Assembly: GCF_001500125.1 (NCBI RefSeq) | Contig: NZ_LQIV01000021.1 | Span: 1 to 64,000, forward strand | Source of the DNA: Mycobacterium sp. IS-1742 | GTDB lineage: Bacteria; Actinomycetota; Actinomycetes; Mycobacteriales; Mycobacteriaceae | Length of the DNA stretch: 64,000 nt | Reading direction: 5' to 3' | Shown: positions 37,227 through 45,287 of the stretch, one piece after another | Layout: the number at the start of each line of letters is the position of its first letter | How positions within the stretch are numbered: the stretch's first letter is position 1 | Made by a program: the position numbers and the translations under genes | Notes under the pieces: model-generated | Database searches by the model: none | What the model was told of the DNA's origin: nothing | Seen by the model: the letters and a program-made list of their open reading frames with translations, nothing else

Positions 37227-39419
37227 ATGCCCATCGCGATCAACGAAGAGCACAACGCGCTCGCCGACTCGGTGCGGTCCCTGGTGGCGCGCGTCGCGCC
37301 GTCGGAGGTCCTCCACGACGCCCTCGAGAACCCGATCCCCAACCCACCGCCGTTCTGGAAGGCGGCCGCCGAACAGGGCCTGCAGGGTGTGCACCTGCCG
37401 GAATCCGCGGGCGGGCAGGGCTTCGGCATCCTCGAACTCGCCATCGTGCTCGCCGAATTCGGCTACGGCGCCGTGCCCGGACCGTTCGTGCCGTCGGCCA
37501 TCGCGAGCGCGCTGATCGCCGCACACGACCCCGACGCCAAGGCGCTCAGCGGACTCGCCTCCGGTGAGGTCATCGCCGCCTATGCGATCGACTCGGGGTT
37601 GACCGCCACCCGGCACGGCGACGCGCTGGTCATCCGCGGCGAGGTGCGCGCCGTTCCCGCCGCCGCCCAGGCCTCGGTGCTGGTCCTCCCGGTCGCCATC
37701 GATTCGGGTGACGAATGGGTGGTCCTCGACGCCGATCAACTCGAGATCGAGCCGGTGGCGAGCGTCGATCCCCTGCGGCCGGTGGCTCACATCCGCGCCA
37801 ACGCCGTCGAGGTCACCGACGACCGTGTACTGGACAAGCTCAGTCCCGCCATGGCCCGCGCCCTGATCGTGACGCTGCTGTCCGCCGAGGCCATCGGCGT
37901 GGCGCGGTGGGCCACCGATACGGCGTCGGCGTACGCGAAGATCCGTGAGCAGTTCGGCAGGCCGATCGGCCAGTTCCAGGCCATCAAGCACAAGTGCGCC
38001 GACATGATCGCCCAGACCGAGCGGGCGACCGCCGCGGTGTGGGACGCCGCCCGCGCGCTCGATGACGTCCGCGAATCCGCCGCCGAGGAAACGCATTTCG
38101 AGTTCGCCGCCGCCGTCGCCGCGACACTGGCGCCGACCGCCGCGCAGCACTGCGTGCAGGAGTGCATCCAGGTCCACGGCGGTATCGGGTTCACCTGGGA
38201 GCACGACACCAACGTCTACTACCGCCGCGCTCTGGTGCTCGCCGCCGCATTCGGCCGCCGCGCCGACTATCCGCAGCACGTCGTCGACACCGCGACGACC
38301 ACGGGCATGCGGCCGATCAACATCGATCTCGACCCCGACACCGAGAAGCTGCGTGAGGAGATCCGCGCGGAAGTCGCCGCGCTCAAGGCGCTGCCGCGCG
38401 AGGAGCGCACCGTCGCCATCGCCGAGGGCGGCTGGGTGGTGCCGCACCTGCCGACCCCGTGGGGCCGCGGCGCCGGGCCGGTCGAGCAGATCATCATCGC
38501 TCAGGAGTTCGCGACCGGCCGGGTCAAGCGGCCGCAGATGGGGATCGCCGCATGGCTGATCCCGTCGATCGTCGCGTTCGGCACCGACGAGCAGAAGCAA
38601 CGGTTCCTGCCGCCCACGTTCCGCGGCGAGATGATCTGGTGCCAGCTGTTCTCCGAACCGGGCGCCGGCTCCGACCTCGCGAGCCTGACCACCAAGGCCA
38701 CCAAGGTCGACGGCGGGTGGCGAATCACCGGTCAGAAGATCTGGACCACCGGGGCGCAGTACTCGCAGTGGGGCGCCCTGCTCGCCCGCACGGATCCGAA
38801 TGCCCCGAAACACAACGGGATCACGTACTTCCTGCTCGACATGAACAGCGAAGGCGTGGAGGTCAAACCGCTGCGTGAGCTGACCGGCAACGCGATGTTC
38901 AACACGGTGTTCATCGACGACGTCTTCATCCCGGACGAACTCGTGCTCGGCGAGGTCGACCGCGGCTGGGAGGTCAGCCGCAACACCCTGACCAACGAGC
39001 GGGTGTCGATCGGCAGCAGCGAGCCGCCGTTCCTGGCGACGCTCGACGGTTTCGTCGACTTCATCCGCGACGGACACTTCGACCAGATCGGCCAGAACAA
39101 GGCCGGCCAGCTGATCGCCGAGGGGCATGCCGCCAAACTGCTCAACCTGCGCTCGACGCTGCTGACGCTGGCCGGCGGTGACGCGATGCCGTCGGCGGCC
39201 ATCTCGAAGCTGCTGTCGATGAAGACCGGTCAGGGCTACGCGGAGTTCGCGGTGTCGTCGTTCGGCACCGATGCCGTGATCGCCGAACCGGATTCGCTGG
39301 AGTTCACGTGGGTGGAGTACCTGCTGGGCAGCCGGGCGACGACGATCTACGGCGGCACCTCGGAGGTGCAGCTCAACATCATCGCCGAGCGGCTGCTCGG
39401 ACTCCCGCGCGATCCGTAA
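37227..39419 (+). CDS. fadE6: Acyl-CoA dehydrogenase FadE6, tandem two-domain
   Basis: A 730-residue protein with two acyl-CoA dehydrogenase-like halves. Residues about 1-365 form the first (REQFGRPIGQFQAIKHKCAD, QECIQVHGGIGFTWEHD). Residues about 375-730 form the second (WCQLFSEPGAGSDLASL, TGQKIWTTGAQYSQWG, GGTSEVQLNIIAERLLG). It oxidises acyl-CoA or steroid-side-chain-CoA thioesters using FAD. Length and layout equal FadE6 of M. tuberculosis (731 residues, from memory). The ATG follows AGGGAGG. The long antisense reading frame over the same region is a codon-bias shadow. Confidence 0.92.
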   Translation: MPIAINEEHNALADSVRSLVARVAPSEVLHDALENPIPNPPPFWKAAAEQGLQGVHLPESAGGQGFGILELAIVLAEFGYGAVPGPFVPSAIASALIAAHDPDAKALSGLASGEVIAAYAIDSGLTATRHGDALVIRGEVRAVPAAAQASVLVLPVAIDSGDEWVVLDADQLEIEPVASVDPLRPVAHIRANAVEVTDDRVLDKLSPAMARALIVTLLSAEAIGVARWATDTASAYAKIREQFGRPIGQFQAIKHKCADMIAQTERATAAVWDAARALDDVRESAAEETHFEFAAAVAATLAPTAAQHCVQECIQVHGGIGFTWEHDTNVYYRRALVLAAAFGRRADYPQHVVDTATTTGMRPINIDLDPDTEKLREEIRAEVAALKALPREERTVAIAEGGWVVPHLPTPWGRGAGPVEQIIIAQEFATGRVKRPQMGIAAWLIPSIVAFGTDEQKQRFLPPTFRGEMIWCQLFSEPGAGSDLASLTTKATKVDGGWRITGQKIWTTGAQYSQWGALLARTDPNAPKHNGITYFLLDMNSEGVEVKPLRELTGNAMFNTVFIDDVFIPDELVLGEVDRGWEVSRNTLTNERVSIGSSEPPFLATLDGFVDFIRDGHFDQIGQNKAGQLIAEGHAAKLLNLRSTLLTLAGGDAMPSAAISKLLSMKTGQGYAEFAVSSFGTDAVIAEPDSLEFTWVEYLLGSRATTIYGGTSEVQLNIIAERLLGLPRDP

Positions 39420-39450
39420 TCCGCTGCGGTGTTTGATCAGTCGACGCGGC

Positions 39451-39477
39451 GGGAACAAGGGGCGATCAGCGTCCGTT
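39451..39477 (+). promoter_or_regulatory. ECF-type (SigE/SigH-like) promoter candidate
   Basis: GGGAAC at 39451-39456 and GTT at 39475-39477 are separated by 18 bases, close to mycobacterial SigE/SigH promoters (GGGAAC/GGAAC, then GTT). The DUF4193 gene starts 44 bases downstream. A stress-sigma promoter is inferred from the two boxes alone. Confidence 0.4.
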
Positions 39478-39520
39478 GAGTGCTGTGCAGTTTCCCGCGA
39501 CGACTTAAGAGGCAGCCATC

Positions 39521-39817
39521 ATGACCGTGGACTACGACGCACCTCGCCGTAAGCAAGAAGACCTGGAATCCGACTCGCTCGACGAGCTGCCGGTGGGGCG
39601 GTCCGACGCCCGCACGGCGGTTCTCGACGTCGATGACGCCGAGGAAGTGGACTCCATCGACCTCCCCGGCGCCGACCTGTCCGGTGAGGAGCTCACCGTC
39701 CGGGTCATCCCCAAGCAGGCAGACGAGTTCACCTGCAGCAGTTGTTTCCTCGTGTTTCACCGCAGCCGGTTGGCCCGCGATTCCAACGGAACGATGATCT
39801 GCGCCGACTGCGCCTGA
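39521..39817 (+). CDS. DUF4193 zinc-ribbon-like small protein
   Basis: A 98-residue acidic protein. The C-terminus has two CxxC pairs (CSSC and CADC, about residues 74-97) with HRSRLARD between them, a likely zinc ribbon. The N-terminal part is rich in Asp/Glu. It belongs to DUF4193, widespread in actinobacteria, where I recall Rv2699c. Its role is unknown; the fold resembles RNA-polymerase-associated or ribosome-associated small zinc proteins, but that is inference. A hairpin terminator follows the stop. Confidence 0.85.
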   Translation: MTVDYDAPRRKQEDLESDSLDELPVGRSDARTAVLDVDDAEEVDSIDLPGADLSGEELTVRVIPKQADEFTCSSCFLVFHRSRLARDSNGTMICADCA

Positions 39818-39818
39818 C

Positions 39819-39844
39819 GTGACCGGGGGGCGGGCCCCGTTCAC
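39819..39844 (+). terminator. GC-rich hairpin after DUF4193 gene
   Basis: Arms 39819-39828 and 39835-39844 pair with one mismatch around a six-base loop, directly after the stop at 39817. No U tract follows, which is normal for actinobacterial terminators. Confidence 0.5.
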
Positions 39845-39871
39845 GAGTTCCGGCGCGATCCGATTGCGCAC

Positions 39872-39896
39872 GTTTGCGCGACCGATCGCCGGGTAC
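39872..39896 (+). promoter_or_regulatory. SigF promoter of the 80-residue protein gene
   Basis: GTTT at 39872-39875, a 15-base spacer and GGGTAC at 39891-39896 match the mycobacterial SigF consensus (GTTT-N15-17-GGGTAT/C). The ATG at 39937 lies 41 bases downstream with a GAAAGGA Shine-Dalgarno. Confidence 0.72.
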
Positions 39897-39936
39897 GGCG
39901 GTGTGCGCATCGGTCCGAACGGCGAAAGGAACGACC

Positions 39937-40179
39937 ATGGCCACCGGAGAGACCGGCTTCGACGATGTGACGTACGACCTGATCTCGGTGCAGTACCACT
40001 CACTGAAGGCCGGACACGACTACGGGCAGTACGTGCGGGACGCCCGCAACGCAGGAATGGACGACGTCGCGTCGTTCTTCGAACAGGTGATGTCCGAGGA
40101 CTCCGACCGGGCACGGCGGTGTCACGAGTTCCTCGGCCGCCTACAGGGGTCACATGCGGCCGGGCCGGCCGCCGGCTGA
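39937..40179 (+). CDS. Small helical protein behind a SigF promoter
   Basis: An 80-residue protein, apparently all helical, rich in His, Asp and Glu (YHSLKAGHDYGQYVRDA, FFEQVMSEDSDRARRCHEF). The spacing of Glu/Asp/His recalls one half of a ferritin-like bundle, but no complete metal motif can be claimed. I chose the ATG at 39937 because GAAAGGA stands 7 bases upstream; an earlier in-frame ATG at 39874 lies inside the promoter. SigF control suggests a general-stress role. It ends one base before the convergent ADP-ribosylglycohydrolase. Confidence 0.75.
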   Translation: MATGETGFDDVTYDLISVQYHSLKAGHDYGQYVRDARNAGMDDVASFFEQVMSEDSDRARRCHEFLGRLQGSHAAGPAAG

Positions 40180-40180
40180 C

Positions 40181-41086
40181 TCAGCCCGTCGAGACCCGCA
40201 GCTGCGCCAGTGCGGCGCTGAGCGCGTCCAGCGTCGCGCGCTCTGGCAGGTCGACGCGGTCCAGCCACGGGATGTCCGGGGTCTGCGGCGCGCGACCGCC
40301 GAGTATTCCGCCCGCGATCGCGGCGGCCGTGTCGGTGTCCCCGCCGAGCGACACCGCGTAGCGCAACGCGTCCGCGATCGGCAGGCTCCGCTCGGTGGTG
40401 TGCCGGACCACGTCGACCACCGCGGCCACCGCGTCGACGGCCTCCAGTGCCACCCCGTTGCGGCCGGGTCGCCATCGTCCCTCGACGGCGTCGCGCACCG
40501 CCGTCAGCTCCACGTCGAGACAGCGCTCGGCCCAGCCGACTTCGCGGGCGGCCGCATCCACTGACGACGCGCCGTCCACAGCGGCCGAGGCCATCGCCGA
40601 CGCGATGGACGCGGCGGCGACGGCCGGCGCAGCGCCGTGGGTGGTCCGTGACAGGCCGGTGGTGACCGTACGCCGCAGATCGTCGCCGGCGACCGCCCAT
40701 CCGATCGGCAGCGCGCGCATCGGGGCGCCGTTCGTGTCACCGCCCTCGGCCTGCAGTGCTCCGCTGCGCCCGAACCGCTCCACCGCCGCGCGGGTGCTGG
40801 GCCCGATCCCGCGGATGTGCGGGGCGGCCGCGGCGAGCCGGGTCAAGAAGTCCGCCTCGTCGACAACCGCCCCGCGATCGCGGAGGTATTCGGCGACCAG
40901 CAGGGTCAGCGCCGTGTCGTCGGAGGTGGCGCCGGACGGCCAGTCCCCGTGGCGAGGCAGTTCGTCTATGCCGGATGCGGGGATGTCCGCGGCCCGGCAG
41001 CCCTCCCACGGCACGCCCGCCGCGTCGCCCGCGGCGTAGGCGAGCAGACCCGCCCGGATACGGGCGGCTACCTGTGTGGTGTTCAT
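40181..41086 (-). CDS. ADP-ribosylglycohydrolase-family protein
   Basis: A 301-residue protein of the ADP-ribosylglycohydrolase/DraG fold. TSDDTALTLLVAEYL (about residue 55) and GGDTDTAAAIAGGILG near the C-terminus are the two magnesium-binding motifs; GDTNGAPMRALPIGWA is another family segment. Such enzymes remove ADP-ribose from proteins, nucleic acids or small molecules; the target is unknown. The ATG at 41086 begins the conserved helix (MNTTQVAARIRAGLLAYAAG). It is divergent from the small membrane-protein gene at 41145. Confidence 0.85.
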   Translation of the reverse strand: MNTTQVAARIRAGLLAYAAGDAAGVPWEGCRAADIPASGIDELPRHGDWPSGATSDDTALTLLVAEYLRDRGAVVDEADFLTRLAAAAPHIRGIGPSTRAAVERFGRSGALQAEGGDTNGAPMRALPIGWAVAGDDLRRTVTTGLSRTTHGAAPAVAAASIASAMASAAVDGASSVDAAAREVGWAERCLDVELTAVRDAVEGRWRPGRNGVALEAVDAVAAVVDVVRHTTERSLPIADALRYAVSLGGDTDTAAAIAGGILGGRAPQTPDIPWLDRVDLPERATLDALSAALAQLRVSTG

Positions 41087-41110
41087 ACGTCTCGATTGTC
41101 CGCGTCGACC

Positions 41111-41135
41111 GTTTCCCCGGTGGCGTCCTGGGAAA
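41111..41135 (+). promoter_or_regulatory. Weak SigF-like promoter
   Basis: GTTT at 41111-41114, a 15-base spacer and GGGAAA at 41130-41135. The -10 box matches the SigF consensus at only 4 of 6 positions, so this is tentative. The ATG at 41145 is 10 bases further on. Confidence 0.25.
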
Positions 41136-41144
41136 CCGGTGCCC

Positions 41145-41453
41145 ATGACCGACGATGTGGAGAAGCGCTGGCGTGACCCGCAGACCTTCCGCGCGGCCGT
41201 CAAGTACGACGTGGCGGTGATCGCGGTCGCGGCGGTGTGCTTCGCGGCCTACGCGATTCCCGACGACCGGTCGCTCATCGCCGCGGTCCTCGTTCCCGTG
41301 GTGCTGTTCGCGGGCGGTGTGGGTGCGTTCGTCCAGACCTACCGGGTATGGAAACTCCGTGGCACGTGGCCGATCTGGCACGGCGCAGGGTGGTTCCTGT
41401 TCATGCTGTTCCTGCTGTGCCTGTCCGTGCCGGGGTCGGCGCTGAGCGATTAG
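41145..41453 (+). CDS. Small two- to three-helix membrane protein
   Basis: A 102-residue protein. Hydrophobic helices lie at about residues 22-40 (VAVIAVAAVCFAAYAI), 45-66 and 80-97 (GWFLFMLFLLCLSV). The N-terminus is charged (MTDDVEKRWRDPQTF). I do not recognise a family. I chose the ATG at 41145; an upstream in-frame start at 41076 would read antisense into the glycohydrolase start. It ends 4 bases from the convergent fadD2. Confidence 0.65.
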   Translation: MTDDVEKRWRDPQTFRAAVKYDVAVIAVAAVCFAAYAIPDDRSLIAAVLVPVVLFAGGVGAFVQTYRVWKLRGTWPIWHGAGWFLFMLFLLCLSVPGSALSD

Positions 41454-41457
41454 CGGC

Positions 41458-43152
41458 CTACTCCGCCTTCCCGCCGTCGGGATCCATATCGCGCAGCTCG
41501 CGTTTGAGGATCTTCCCGGTCGGGTTTCGCGGCAACTCGTCGAGGAAGACGACCTCGCGGGGCACCTTGTACCGCGCCAGGTGTTCCTTGACGTAGCTCT
41601 TGATGCCCTCCTCGTCGACCGATGCGTTCTCGGCCTTGACGACGAACGCCCGCAGCCGGTGTCCCCACTCCTTGTCCTCGACGCCGAGTGCGGTCGCCTC
41701 CACCACCTCCGGGTGGCCGCTGATGAGGTCCTCCACCTCGGCGGGGAAGACGTTCTCGCCGCCGGACACGATCATCTCGTCATCGCGTCCGGACACGTAG
41801 AGCAGACCGTTCTCGTCGAAGTAGCCGACGTCACCCGAGGACATCAGCCCGTCGATGATCTGCTTGTGGCCGCCGCCGGTGTACCCCTCGAACGGGAAGG
41901 TGGTGCCGACGAAGATCCGGCCCACCTCACCGCGCGGCACCTCTTTGCCGTTCTCGTCGAAGAGTTTGACCCGCACCCCCTTGACGACCGGGCCGACCGT
42001 CGCCGGGTTCTTCTGCAGATCCTCCGGCCGGGCGATGGTCGCGAACGCGATCTCGGTCGAGCCGTACAGGTTGTAGATGACCGGGCCGATGTCCTTCATG
42101 GCCCTGGTCGCCAGTTCGGAGCCCAGCTGCGAACCCGAGACGAACACGATCCGCAGCGACGACAGGTCGGGTTTGGTGTCCAACGTCTCGATGTGGTCGA
42201 GGATCCGCGAGAGCATCACGGGCACCACCACCATCGCCGACGCCTTGTGCTTCTCGACGTCGGCGAGCACGGTGGCCGGTTTGAACCGCCGCCGCAGCAC
42301 CAGCGTCGACCCCAGCATCATGCCGATGGTGGCGTGCAGGTAACCCAGCGCGTGGAACATGGGTGCGGGCAGCAGGGTGACCTCACCGGATTTGAAGGGC
42401 ACGTGCGAAAGCACGCCACCGATCGGCGCGAGCGACAGCGGTGGCTTGCGGTTGGCGCCCTTCGGCGTGCCGGTGGTGCCGCTGGTGAGGATGATGACCG
42501 ACGAATGCTTGGTCACCTTGGGCGCCGGTGTCTTGTCCCCGCGCGCGACGATGTCGGCCAGGGTCTCGGCGTCGCTCTCGGACGGCTCGCTGTTGTCGGG
42601 ATTGGTGGGCAGCGCCCGCAGGAATCCCTTCTCGGGCTTCGCCTGCGACACCGCCTTGGAGTACTCGTCGTCGTGGATGATCAGCTTGGCGCCCTCCCGT
42701 TCGGACACCTCCTTGATCTGCGGACCGGAGAACTCGCTGTTGAGCAGGATGATCCGCGCACCCGTGCGGGCGGCGCCGTAGACGGCGACCAGGAACCAGC
42801 GGTGGTTGCGCGCCAGGATCGCGACGCCGTCGCCACCCTTGATCCCCTTGGCCAACAGTGCGTGCGCGACCGCGTGGGCGGCCTCGTCGAGTTCGGCGTA
42901 GGTCATCTCCCCCTCGTCGTCGATGACCGCGCGGCGGTCCGGGGTGCGACGGGCGTTGAGCGCCGGGATCATCCCGAACTCACCCCATCGGCGCATGTCG
43001 GCGACGAAGGCGGCCATGTTCTGCGGCGGTTCGAGCTGTAAGGCGCCCGCCTCGAACATCTTTCGGGCGTAGTGCAATTCAGCGGCACCGCGGTCGATAT
43101 AGAGCTTGGCCTTCTCAGCAACCTGCGACGAGAGTTCAGTGAGCTTCGGCAT
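41458..43152 (-). CDS. fadD2: Fatty-acyl-CoA synthetase FadD2
   Basis: A 564-residue AMP-forming acyl-CoA synthetase. TSGTTGTPKG is the ATP/AMP motif, YNLYGSTEIAFATIA the adenine-binding motif, and GDVGYFDENGLLYVSGR with PRNPTGKILKREL (catalytic Lys) the C-terminal domain. It activates fatty acids to acyl-CoA for use by enzymes such as FadE6 nearby. The ATG at 43152 starts the family N-terminus MPKLTELSSQVAEKA; the longer open frame upstream is antisense to polD2. From memory it is Rv0270. Confidence 0.92.
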   Translation of the reverse strand: MPKLTELSSQVAEKAKLYIDRGAAELHYARKMFEAGALQLEPPQNMAAFVADMRRWGEFGMIPALNARRTPDRRAVIDDEGEMTYAELDEAAHAVAHALLAKGIKGGDGVAILARNHRWFLVAVYGAARTGARIILLNSEFSGPQIKEVSEREGAKLIIHDDEYSKAVSQAKPEKGFLRALPTNPDNSEPSESDAETLADIVARGDKTPAPKVTKHSSVIILTSGTTGTPKGANRKPPLSLAPIGGVLSHVPFKSGEVTLLPAPMFHALGYLHATIGMMLGSTLVLRRRFKPATVLADVEKHKASAMVVVPVMLSRILDHIETLDTKPDLSSLRIVFVSGSQLGSELATRAMKDIGPVIYNLYGSTEIAFATIARPEDLQKNPATVGPVVKGVRVKLFDENGKEVPRGEVGRIFVGTTFPFEGYTGGGHKQIIDGLMSSGDVGYFDENGLLYVSGRDDEMIVSGGENVFPAEVEDLISGHPEVVEATALGVEDKEWGHRLRAFVVKAENASVDEEGIKSYVKEHLARYKVPREVVFLDELPRNPTGKILKRELRDMDPDGGKAE

Positions 43153-43158
43153 GCCACC

Positions 43159-43164
43159 ACAATA
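43159..43164 (-). promoter_or_regulatory. -10 element of fadD2
   Basis: On the minus strand TATTGT (TANNNT) is followed by 6 bases and the fadD2 ATG, the geometry of a leaderless start. Confidence 0.4.
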
Positions 43165-43209
43165 TGTGAGCCATGTCGCAGCCGATGCGGGTATCGGGCA
43201 GTCCCTACC

Positions 43210-44508
43210 ATGGCTGACATGGCCGGATCCCGGGCGCAGGGCCTGACGCTGGACATCGCCGGTCGCGCGCTGACCGTCACGCACCCCGACAAGGTCGTCT
43301 TCGACGCGTACGGCGGCCGGCCCGCGATCACGAAAATCGACCTGATCGACTACTACCTGGCCGTCGCCGACGGCGCCCTGCGCGGGGTGGCCGACCGGCC
43401 GATGATCCTCAAGCGGTTCGTCAAGGGCATCACCGAGGAGGCCGTGTTCCAGAAGCGCGCGCCGGCCAAGCGTCCCGACTACGTCGACGTCGCCGAGTTG
43501 AAGTACGCGTCGGGCACCTCGGCCAAGGAAGCGGTCATCCACGACGCCGCCGGCCTGGCGTGGGCGGTGAACGTCGGATGCGTCGACCTGAATCCGCATC
43601 CGACCCGCTCCGGCGACCTCGCCCATCCCGACGAACTGCGCGTCGACCTCGATCCGATGCCCGGCGTGGAATGGCAGCAGATCGTCGACGTCGCGCTGGT
43701 CGCGCGCGAGGTGCTCGAGGATCACGGGCTGACCGCGTGGCCGAAGACGTCGGGTTCGCGCGGCTTCCACATCTATGCCCGGATCGAACCGCGCTGGCCG
43801 TTCAAGTTCGTGCGGCTGGCGGCTCAGACGGTGGCGCGTGAGGTGGAACGGCGCGCGCCGGACCTGGCGACGAGCCGCTGGTGGAAAGAGGAACGCGAAG
43901 GCGTGTTCGTCGACTTCAACCAGAACGCCTTCGACCGCACCGTCGCGTCGGCGTACTCGGTGCGTGCCACCCCGGACGCCCGGGTGTCCACGCCGCTGCG
44001 CTGGGACGAGGTGCCGGGATGCCGTCCGGAGGCGTTCACCGTCGCGACCGTGCCCGCCCGCTACGCCGCCATCGGGGACCCGTGGGAGTCGATGGACGAT
44101 CATCCCGGGCGGTTGGACGCGTTGCTCGATCTCGCCGACCGGCTGGGGCCGGCCGAGAAGGCACCGCGCGGCGCCACGCGCTCAGGGGGCACCGGCAGGC
44201 GGCAGTCGGTGATGCCGCTCATCGAGATCGCCCGCACCAAGACCAAGGACGAGGCGCTGGCCGCACTCGACACCTGGCGTGCGCGCCATCCCGCCGCGGC
44301 GGACCGGCTCGAGCCACCCGACGTCCTCGTCGACGGGATGCGGGGCCCCAGCTCCATCTGGTACCGGATCCGGATCAACCTCCAGCACGTCCCGGAGGAG
44401 CAGCGCCCACCGCAGGAACCCCTGCTGGCCGACTACAGCCCGTGGGTCAACTACACCGGTCCCCAGGCGGGTGGGCAGCCGCGGCACGACACGGATACCG
44501 ACCGGTAA
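43210..44508 (+). CDS. polD2: LigD-polymerase-like primase-polymerase PolD2
   Basis: A 432-residue stand-alone relative of the LigD polymerase domain (archaeo-eukaryotic primase fold). HPDKVVFDAYGGRPAITKID and LKRFVKGITEEAVFQKRAP begin the domain. LRVDLDPMPG holds the metal-binding Asp pair, and SGSRGFHIYARIEP and FVDFNQNAFDRT are further conserved segments. Such enzymes add ribonucleotides during repair or damage bypass, independent of the Ku/LigD ligase. It matches mycobacterial PolD2 (Rv0269c from memory). The ATG at 43210 or 43219 may start translation; they differ by three residues. Confidence 0.88.
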   Translation: MADMAGSRAQGLTLDIAGRALTVTHPDKVVFDAYGGRPAITKIDLIDYYLAVADGALRGVADRPMILKRFVKGITEEAVFQKRAPAKRPDYVDVAELKYASGTSAKEAVIHDAAGLAWAVNVGCVDLNPHPTRSGDLAHPDELRVDLDPMPGVEWQQIVDVALVAREVLEDHGLTAWPKTSGSRGFHIYARIEPRWPFKFVRLAAQTVAREVERRAPDLATSRWWKEEREGVFVDFNQNAFDRTVASAYSVRATPDARVSTPLRWDEVPGCRPEAFTVATVPARYAAIGDPWESMDDHPGRLDALLDLADRLGPAEKAPRGATRSGGTGRRQSVMPLIEIARTKTKDEALAALDTWRARHPAAADRLEPPDVLVDGMRGPSSIWYRIRINLQHVPEEQRPPQEPLLADYSPWVNYTGPQAGGQPRHDTDTDR

Positions 44509-44659
44509 CAATCGCATCACGAGTCCCGCGAATAGCAACTCTTACCAAAGGTTTAGCGGTAGCTCCCAGCGGCCTTAAATTCGCCGCATAACTTTGGGGT
44601 CACGTTGAGGTGGCAAAACAACGAAGCCATTCCAGCGAAACGCCGACGGGAGACCGCTC

Positions 44660-45115
44660 ATGACGCTCACGAGCACATCCACTGGTTCACACAGCGCCTT
44701 TCACTATGGCAACCCGTCATTCGACTGCGATCGCGTCCGGATGCGGGCCCGTTGCCGTCAACTCGCGACGGTCGTCTCGGTCACGGGCGACATCGACGCC
44801 GACAACCTGTCGTGCGTCGCGGAGTACGCGAGGCGCTTCGTCCTCGCCGAGAAGCCGTTCATCCTCGATCTCAGTGGTGTGAGTTCCTTTGCCGCAGAAG
44901 GTCTCTCACTGTTCTACGACATCGACGGCCGTTGCGCCGACGCCGACGTCGAATGGTCGGTGATCGGCAGCCAACCCGTTCTGCAGGTGCTGCGCGCCTC
45001 CGGCACTCTCGAAGACATGCCGGTGACCGCATCCGTTCCGGAGGCCCTGCATCACTTCAGCGAGGGCATCCTGGCGCGGCGCCGCCTGCTCCCCCTCCTG
45101 ACCAAGACAGCCTGA
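44660..45115 (+). CDS. STAS-domain protein, anti-sigma-antagonist type
   Basis: A 151-residue protein with a STAS fold at residues about 35-130. VVSVTGDIDADNLSCVAEYA is the first strand-helix unit and FILDLSGVSSFAAEGLSLFY the phosphorylation loop: Ser residues lie at and beside the usual position (DLSGVSSF). It may act as an anti-anti-sigma factor in a partner-switching chain. The 151-base leader upstream is relatively AT-rich around 44574-44593 and has no other gene. GGGAGA precedes the ATG. A 25-residue ORF follows 17 bases downstream. Confidence 0.82.
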   Translation: MTLTSTSTGSHSAFHYGNPSFDCDRVRMRARCRQLATVVSVTGDIDADNLSCVAEYARRFVLAEKPFILDLSGVSSFAAEGLSLFYDIDGRCADADVEWSVIGSQPVLQVLRASGTLEDMPVTASVPEALHHFSEGILARRRLLPLLTKTA

Positions 45116-45132
45116 CACGGAAAGGCAAACAC

Positions 45133-45210
45133 ATGCTCATCGACGTTCGTTGGCTGACCTTCCTGCTCAAGCGCAGGCATCACATCCACCACGTGCACAC
45201 CGCCGCCTGA
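45133..45210 (+). CDS. 25-residue His-rich mini-protein
   Basis: A short ORF, too small for usual gene calling. It starts MLIDVRWLTFLLKRR, an amphipathic or membrane-seeking helix, and ends HHIHHVHTAA with five His in seven residues. GGAAAGG lies 7-8 bases upstream of the ATG, a good Shine-Dalgarno, and the gap to the STAS gene is 17 bases, so co-expression is likely. The His cluster could bind Zn, Ni or Cu. I know no named family. A GC-rich hairpin closes the transcript at 45228-45259. Confidence 0.5.
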   Translation: MLIDVRWLTFLLKRRHHIHHVHTAA

Positions 45211-45227
45211 TCCGACCTTTGCCCGAA

Positions 45228-45259
45228 CGCGCCGCCACGGTGACCACTGTGGCGGCGCG
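45228..45259. terminator. Strong GC hairpin, likely bidirectional terminator
   Basis: Arms 45228-45238 and 45249-45259 are perfect 11-base complements with a 10-base loop. The hairpin lies between the mini-ORF (+) and the convergent membrane-protein gene (-). There is no U tract. Confidence 0.6.
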
Positions 45260-45287
45260 TCGGCGTCGAGAGGACTCCCCGACCGGA

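Noticed and set aside
36408..39458. 1016-codon open frame on the minus strand opposite fadE6
   Set aside because: It mirrors the codon bias of fadE6, has Arg/Gly/Asp-rich composition and no recognisable domain. Long antisense frames are expected at this GC content.
44509..44659. Riboswitch in the leader of the STAS gene
   Set aside because: The leader is 151 bases and AT-richer in part, but I could not fit it to any known riboswitch class or a stable alternative pairing.
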